The notes below the pieces were generated by a model. The model had not been told where the DNA came from. It worked only from the letters and a program-made list of their open reading frames with translations, and made no database searches. A DNA stretch of 47,152 nt from Desulfovibrio piger ATCC 29098 (GTDB lineage Bacteria; Desulfobacterota; Desulfovibrionia; Desulfovibrionales; Desulfovibrionaceae), in the NCBI RefSeq assembly GCF_000156375.1, contig NZ_DS996359.1, positions 55,535 to 102,686 of the forward strand, given 5' to 3'. Below are positions 43,699-47,152 of this stretch, piece by piece. Position numbers and translations under genes: made by a program. Each line of letters starts with the position of its first letter. The first letter of the stretch is position 1.

Positions 43699-45027
43699 CT
43701 ATCTCAGCGCGGCGTCGCCGTCCAGCACCAGCACATGAGCATGGAGGCCGGCCTTGCGGGCCGCCGCGGCCCGGGCCTCGGCCTCGGCGCGGCAACGGGG
43801 GCAGGCGTGGCGGGGGATGAGCAGGCACAGGGAACGGGCCACGCGCTCGGAGCTGGTCTCGAAACAGCCCAAGCCGGAGCAGTCCGGGCACAGACGCCAG
43901 CTCTCACGCTGGCTCTCGCGCAGCATGTCCGTATCGTAGAAGATATGCTTGCGCCGCGTCCACCAGCCGTTCTCTTCCTCACCTTCCTGCGGCACGGACG
44001 GCGGGTTGTGGTACAGCTCCAGCAGGCCGTCGCAAAGGCGGGCGATGTAGTCGCTGATCTTCTGTTTCTGGCGGGTGCTCTCGGGCCGCCACTGGGGCTC
44101 GCGGATGTCGCCCGCGTCCAGACCGGCCAACGCCAGGCAGATGCCCAGGTTCACATAGGGCAGGGCGCCGCGGATGGCGTAGCCGCCTTCCAGCACGGCG
44201 ATGTCCGGGTTCAGGGCGCGGTTGAGGGCCGCGTAGCCCTGGGCCGAGAGCTTCATGTTGGCCAGCGGATCCGTGAAGTGGTTGTCCTGCCCGGCGGAAT
44301 TGATGACCAGATCGGGCTTGAAGTCCGCCAGCATGGGCAGCACGGCGTGCTCGATGGCGTAGAGGTAGCCCTCGTCCGAGGTCTCGGGCGGCAGGGGAAT
44401 GTTGATGGTGCGGCCCAGTGCGCCCGGCCCGCCGCATTCCTGCGGGAAGCCCGTGCCCGGATAGAGGGTGCGGCCGTCCTGATGCAGGGAGATGAACAGG
44501 GTGTTCGGGTCGTTCCAGAAGATGTCCTGGCTGCCGTCGCCGTGGTGCACGTCCGTATCCACGATGGCGATGCGCAGGGGCCGCCCCGTGGGATGCGGAT
44601 AGTGGTCACGGATGTATTCCACCATCACGGCTTCGTTGTTGATGTTGCAGAAACCGCGGTTGCCGTGGGTCACGCGCATGGCGTGGTGGCCCGGAGGACG
44701 CACCAGGGCAAAGGCCTTGTCTTCCTTCTTCTCCATGACCAGACGAGCGGCCGTGATGGCCCCGCCCGCCGAGGCCCGGTGCGAATCGGTGACCACGGCG
44801 CCGGTGGAGGGCAGGCAGAAGTGCACGCGCTCCACCTGGGCGTTGGTGGCGAGCTCCGGGCGGTACTCGGTGATGCCGGGGATGTCGAACAGGCCTTCTT
44901 CCGCCAGCTGGTCGCGGGTGTAGAGCAGGCGCTCCTCACGTTCGGGATGGGTGGCGGAGATGGCCCAGTCGAAGGCGGGGAAAAAGACCACGCCCAGCCG
45001 GTTACGGGCTCTCAGGGGATCAGTCAT
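43699..45027 (-). CDS. Histone deacetylase-superfamily protein with C-terminal zinc-ribbon-like tail
   Basis: This 442-residue protein has the arginase/deacetylase fold signature: RPPGHHAM, IVDTDVHHGDGSQDIFWND (metal ligands Asp and His), INSAGQDNHFTDPL and LEGGYA with the catalytic tyrosine. Bacterial relatives hydrolyse acetylated amines such as polyamines, acetoin or lysine; the substrate here is unknown. After residue ~375 comes a Cys-rich tail (CPDCSGLGC ... CPRCRAEAEARA) resembling a zinc ribbon. The ATG at 45027 overlaps the end of the 114-aa gene by eight bases. It is the last gene of a four-gene operon with the HD protein, tmk and the 114-aa protein. Confidence 0.85.
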   Translation of the reverse strand: MTDPLRARNRLGVVFFPAFDWAISATHPEREERLLYTRDQLAEEGLFDIPGITEYRPELATNAQVERVHFCLPSTGAVVTDSHRASAGGAITAARLVMEKKEDKAFALVRPPGHHAMRVTHGNRGFCNINNEAVMVEYIRDHYPHPTGRPLRIAIVDTDVHHGDGSQDIFWNDPNTLFISLHQDGRTLYPGTGFPQECGGPGALGRTINIPLPPETSDEGYLYAIEHAVLPMLADFKPDLVINSAGQDNHFTDPLANMKLSAQGYAALNRALNPDIAVLEGGYAIRGALPYVNLGICLALAGLDAGDIREPQWRPESTRQKQKISDYIARLCDGLLELYHNPPSVPQEGEEENGWWTRRKHIFYDTDMLRESQRESWRLCPDCSGLGCFETSSERVARSLCLLIPRHACPRCRAEAEARAAAARKAGLHAHVLVLDGDAALR

Positions 45028-45364
45028 CGTCGTCCAGCATGTTTTCGGCAAAGATGTCGGCGCTGTAGCGCGCATAGGAGATCATCTTGCCCAGGCGGCC
45101 CAGGGCCATGGCATAGGCAAGGTTGGTCTCGGCCACGGCCGCGAAGAGCAGGCCGTTGTCGTCTTCCACCACGAAGACGCCGCCGGGCTTCTGTTCATGA
45201 CGGAAGACCACGCAGTGCAGCAGCCCGGGATCGCCCAGGCGGGAAACGAATTCGCAGCCGGGCAGGGGGCTCTCGTCCAGCACGGCCTGCTCCAGAGCGG
45301 CATCGGTACGGGGCAGGAAGCGCAGGCGGCCTTCCTCGGCGGTGACGGTATACAGTTCGCTCAT
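45020..45364 (-). CDS. Conserved-looking 114-aa protein of unknown function
   Basis: This acidic 114-residue protein has no signal peptide or membrane helix and ends in a run of aspartates (MLDDDD). It contains a compact pattern of strands (GGVFVVEDDNGLLFAAVAETN), so it probably folds as a small alpha/beta domain. AAGGAT lies seven bases before the ATG at 45364. It sits 17 bases after tmk and overlaps the start of the HDAC-like gene by eight bases, so translation is coupled; a role with the HDAC-like enzyme is a guess from this arrangement. I do not recognise the family. Confidence 0.75.
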   Translation of the reverse strand: MSELYTVTAEEGRLRFLPRTDAALEQAVLDESPLPGCEFVSRLGDPGLLHCVVFRHEQKPGGVFVVEDDNGLLFAAVAETNLAYAMALGRLGKMISYARYSADIFAENMLDDDD

Positions 45365-45381
45365 GGCAATATCCTTACGTC

Positions 45382-46035
45382 TTATTCCAGCCCGCTGCCG
45401 CGCCGCTTCAGATGCCGCTCCACGGCGGAGAGGCATTGCAGCACCACGTCCTCGGGCTGTTGCGATGCGTCGATGATGGCGATGCGGTCGGGCTCTTCCT
45501 CTGCGATGGTCAGATAGCCCTGGCGCACGCGCTCATGGAAATTGAGGCTCTCGCTGTCGAAGCGGCCTTCGGAAAGCACCGTGCCCTCGCGCCGGTTGCG
45601 CAGGCCCGCGCGCTCCAGCCCCACGGACACGGGCAGGTCGCAGAGCAGGGTCAGATCCGGTTGCAGGCCGCCGGTGGCCAGGTCGTTGGCCCGGCGCAGG
45701 CGGTCGGGATCGCGGCCGCGGCCGTAGCCCTGATAGGCCAGGGTGGAGTCGGTATAGCGGTCGCAGATGACGATCTGCCCGGCTTCCAGGGCCGGACGGA
45801 CGATCTCGGCCACATGCTGGGCCCGGTCGGCCAGGAAGAGATAGAGCTCGGCCCGGTTGCACAGGCCGGCATTGCGGGCGTCCAGCAGGATGGGACGCAG
45901 GGCGCGCCCCAGACCGCAGCCGCCCGGCTCGCGCGTCAGCAGCACGTCGTGGCCGCGCTTTTCCAGTTCCAGGGCCAGCAGCTGCTGGGCCGTGGTCTTG
46001 CCCGAACCTTCTATGCCTTCGAATGTGATGAACAT
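45382..46035 (-). CDS. tmk: Thymidylate kinase
   Basis: This 217-residue enzyme phosphorylates dTMP to dTDP. P-loop FEGIEGSGKTT (5-15), the DRYTDSTLAYQG dTMP-binding motif, the LID-region RAGLRNRREG and PDLTLLCDLPVSVGLERA all match the family, and the length is normal. I start at the ATG at 46035 (MFITFEGIEG), with GAGG five bases upstream; the open frame beyond it overlaps the HD gene. Seven bases separate it from the stop of that gene, so they are cotranscribed. Confidence 0.95.
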   Translation of the reverse strand: MFITFEGIEGSGKTTAQQLLALELEKRGHDVLLTREPGGCGLGRALRPILLDARNAGLCNRAELYLFLADRAQHVAEIVRPALEAGQIVICDRYTDSTLAYQGYGRGRDPDRLRRANDLATGGLQPDLTLLCDLPVSVGLERAGLRNRREGTVLSEGRFDSESLNFHERVRQGYLTIAEEEPDRIAIIDASQQPEDVVLQCLSAVERHLKRRGSGLE

Positions 46036-46042
46036 GGCAGCC

Positions 46043-47080
46043 TCACAGCAGGGAGAGCATCCCGTCATCCCCGGAGGCCTTCCGGGAAGCACGGGGCTTT
46101 TTTTCGACTTTTTCTTCCACCGGCGTCTGCATACAGCGGTGCATGGCCCGGCCCAGGGTGGCCTGATAGGGCGTCCAGCTCTCGCCTTCGCCCAGCTGGG
46201 CGAACAGGCCCCGGCACTGGGCCATCTTGGCATCGATGTTGTCCGCATAGTGCAGCACCAGGGCCTCGGCGGTCTGCGGCACGCGCACGGCCCCGAACTC
46301 CAGCGTGCCGTGGTGGCTCAGGACCAGATGCTTGAGGTGGCGCTGCAGCTCGGGCTCCAGCCCCGATTTTTCCAGATAGGGGGCCAGCATCTCCACGCAG
46401 ATCTCCAGATGCCCCAGCAGACGGCCCTCGTCGGTATAATCGTTGGCGATGCCGCCGGAGAATTCGCGGATCTTGCCGAAGTCGTGGAACAGGGCCCCGG
46501 CCAGCAGGGTCTGGCGGTCCAGCTCGGGATACTGGTCGGCCAGACGGCGGCAGAGCTTGAAGACGCTCAGGGTGTGTTCCAGCAGGCCGCCCGCATAGGC
46601 ATGGTGCACGCCCTTGGCCGCCGGGCAGGTGCGGAAGGCCTCGCGCAGCTCCTCATTTTTGAATACGCCGTCCACCAGCTTGCGCCAGGGTTTATAGCGG
46701 AACTCCTCGCGGATCAGGCCCATGAGCTCGTCCATCATGGCATCCAGCGGGTAGGGGCTGGCGGGCATGAAGTCGGCCAGGTCCAGGGCGGCGCCTTCTT
46801 CCGGCGAGAGCAGGCGGCCTTCCTCCACCGTGAACTGGAGCTGGTCGCGGAAGGTGCTCACCCGGCCATGGGCGTAGAAAAAGCTGCCCGTGTGCAGGGC
46901 GGGGAAAGAGGCGCTCAGGGGCGACCAGATCTTGGCCTCCACGCTGCCGCTGGCGTCGGCCAGCACGAGCCGCCAGTACGGCCCGTTGCGCGAGCTGCCC
47001 TGTGCGGCCAGCGTGATGACGAAGACGCCTTCCGCTTCGTTGGGGGCCGCCATGTCTTTGACGAAGATGCCTTTTTGCAT
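46043..47080 (-). CDS. YhaM-like HD-domain 3'-5' exoribonuclease
   Basis: This 345-residue protein has an N-terminal OB-fold-like part (residues ~1-95, VFVITLAAQGSSRNGPYWRL then VEAKIWSP) and an HD phosphohydrolase domain with His-Asp at 199-200 (LFHDFGKI), HHAYAGGLLEHTLSVF upstream and LSHHGTLEFG downstream. This arrangement and length are those of YhaM (CBF1-type) exoribonucleases. The ATG at 47080 has AGGA just upstream; an earlier ATG at 47101 is less likely. It is the first gene of the tmk operon on the minus strand. Confidence 0.88.
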   Translation of the reverse strand: MQKGIFVKDMAAPNEAEGVFVITLAAQGSSRNGPYWRLVLADASGSVEAKIWSPLSASFPALHTGSFFYAHGRVSTFRDQLQFTVEEGRLLSPEEGAALDLADFMPASPYPLDAMMDELMGLIREEFRYKPWRKLVDGVFKNEELREAFRTCPAAKGVHHAYAGGLLEHTLSVFKLCRRLADQYPELDRQTLLAGALFHDFGKIREFSGGIANDYTDEGRLLGHLEICVEMLAPYLEKSGLEPELQRHLKHLVLSHHGTLEFGAVRVPQTAEALVLHYADNIDAKMAQCRGLFAQLGEGESWTPYQATLGRAMHRCMQTPVEEKVEKKPRASRKASGDDGMLSLL

Positions 47081-47152
47081 ATATCCTGACTCTGCGGCCA
47101 AAGGCCGCCCGTCTTGTATGTTCCTGAGGTTCCGGGGTATCCCCGCAGGCCC

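Noticed and set aside
43735..45345. 536-codon plus-strand frame opposite the HDAC-like gene
   Set aside because: Antisense shadow without ribosome-binding site or recognisable domain.

Overview
The window is a GC-rich chromosomal segment that reads like a Desulfovibrio-type (Desulfovibrionaceae) sulfate reducer. Supporting this are a Re-citrate synthase-like enzyme next to isocitrate dehydrogenase, a signal-peptide-bearing CbiK cobaltochelatase behind a cobalamin riboswitch, HypF for [NiFe] hydrogenase maturation, and two molybdopterin MoeA proteins, one with a substrate-binding-like tail. The genus is inferred from gene content and codon style; no database search was possible.

Layout. 1-630: the end of an MFS transporter, then an initiator tRNA with promoter and terminator. 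630-5010: an accessory zone with an orphan protein, a diverged copy of the initiator tRNA 3' end, a small secreted protein, and a very AT-rich block encoding an ABC-type ATPase fused to a DUF4435/TOPRIM domain (PARIS-like anti-phage architecture), interrupted by a frameshift at an A8 run. 5010-12900: pyridoxal kinase, LysE-type exporter, icd, Re-citrate synthase with a C-terminal Cache-like domain, an RNase II-family protein and PlsY. 12951-15060: a second AT-rich block with one NERD-nuclease/UvrD-helicase gene. 15250-21290: AsmA-like protein, ribosomal protein S1 and an RlmM-like methyltransferase. 21070-33400: riboswitch plus CbiK, a PaaK-like CoA ligase, SfsA, an aminotransferase, threonine synthase, an acyl-CoA ligase with a HTH-cupin regulator, and HypF. 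33500-43400: tRNA-Ala(GGC), a secreted probable propeller protein, an MFS transporter, Ogt, a two-component system, two moeA genes and a DedA/VTT-type membrane protein. 43699-47080: a minus-strand operon of YhaM-like HD phosphohydrolase, thymidylate kinase, a 114-aa protein and a histone-deacetylase-fold protein.

Between genes lies a dispersed repeat: at least eight copies in 47 kb of a long GC-rich hairpin followed by a pyrimidine-rich tail. Four copies share the tail end AGCGCGCTTT (type A) and four have T/A tracts inside the hairpin (type B). All are intergenic and most lie just 3' of genes.

The most interesting points are the hairpin family, the homopolymer that splits the PARIS-like gene, the tRNA 3'-end relic flanking the first accessory zone, the Cache domain on the citrate synthase, and the conserved promoter and upstream A/T module shared by the two tRNA genes.
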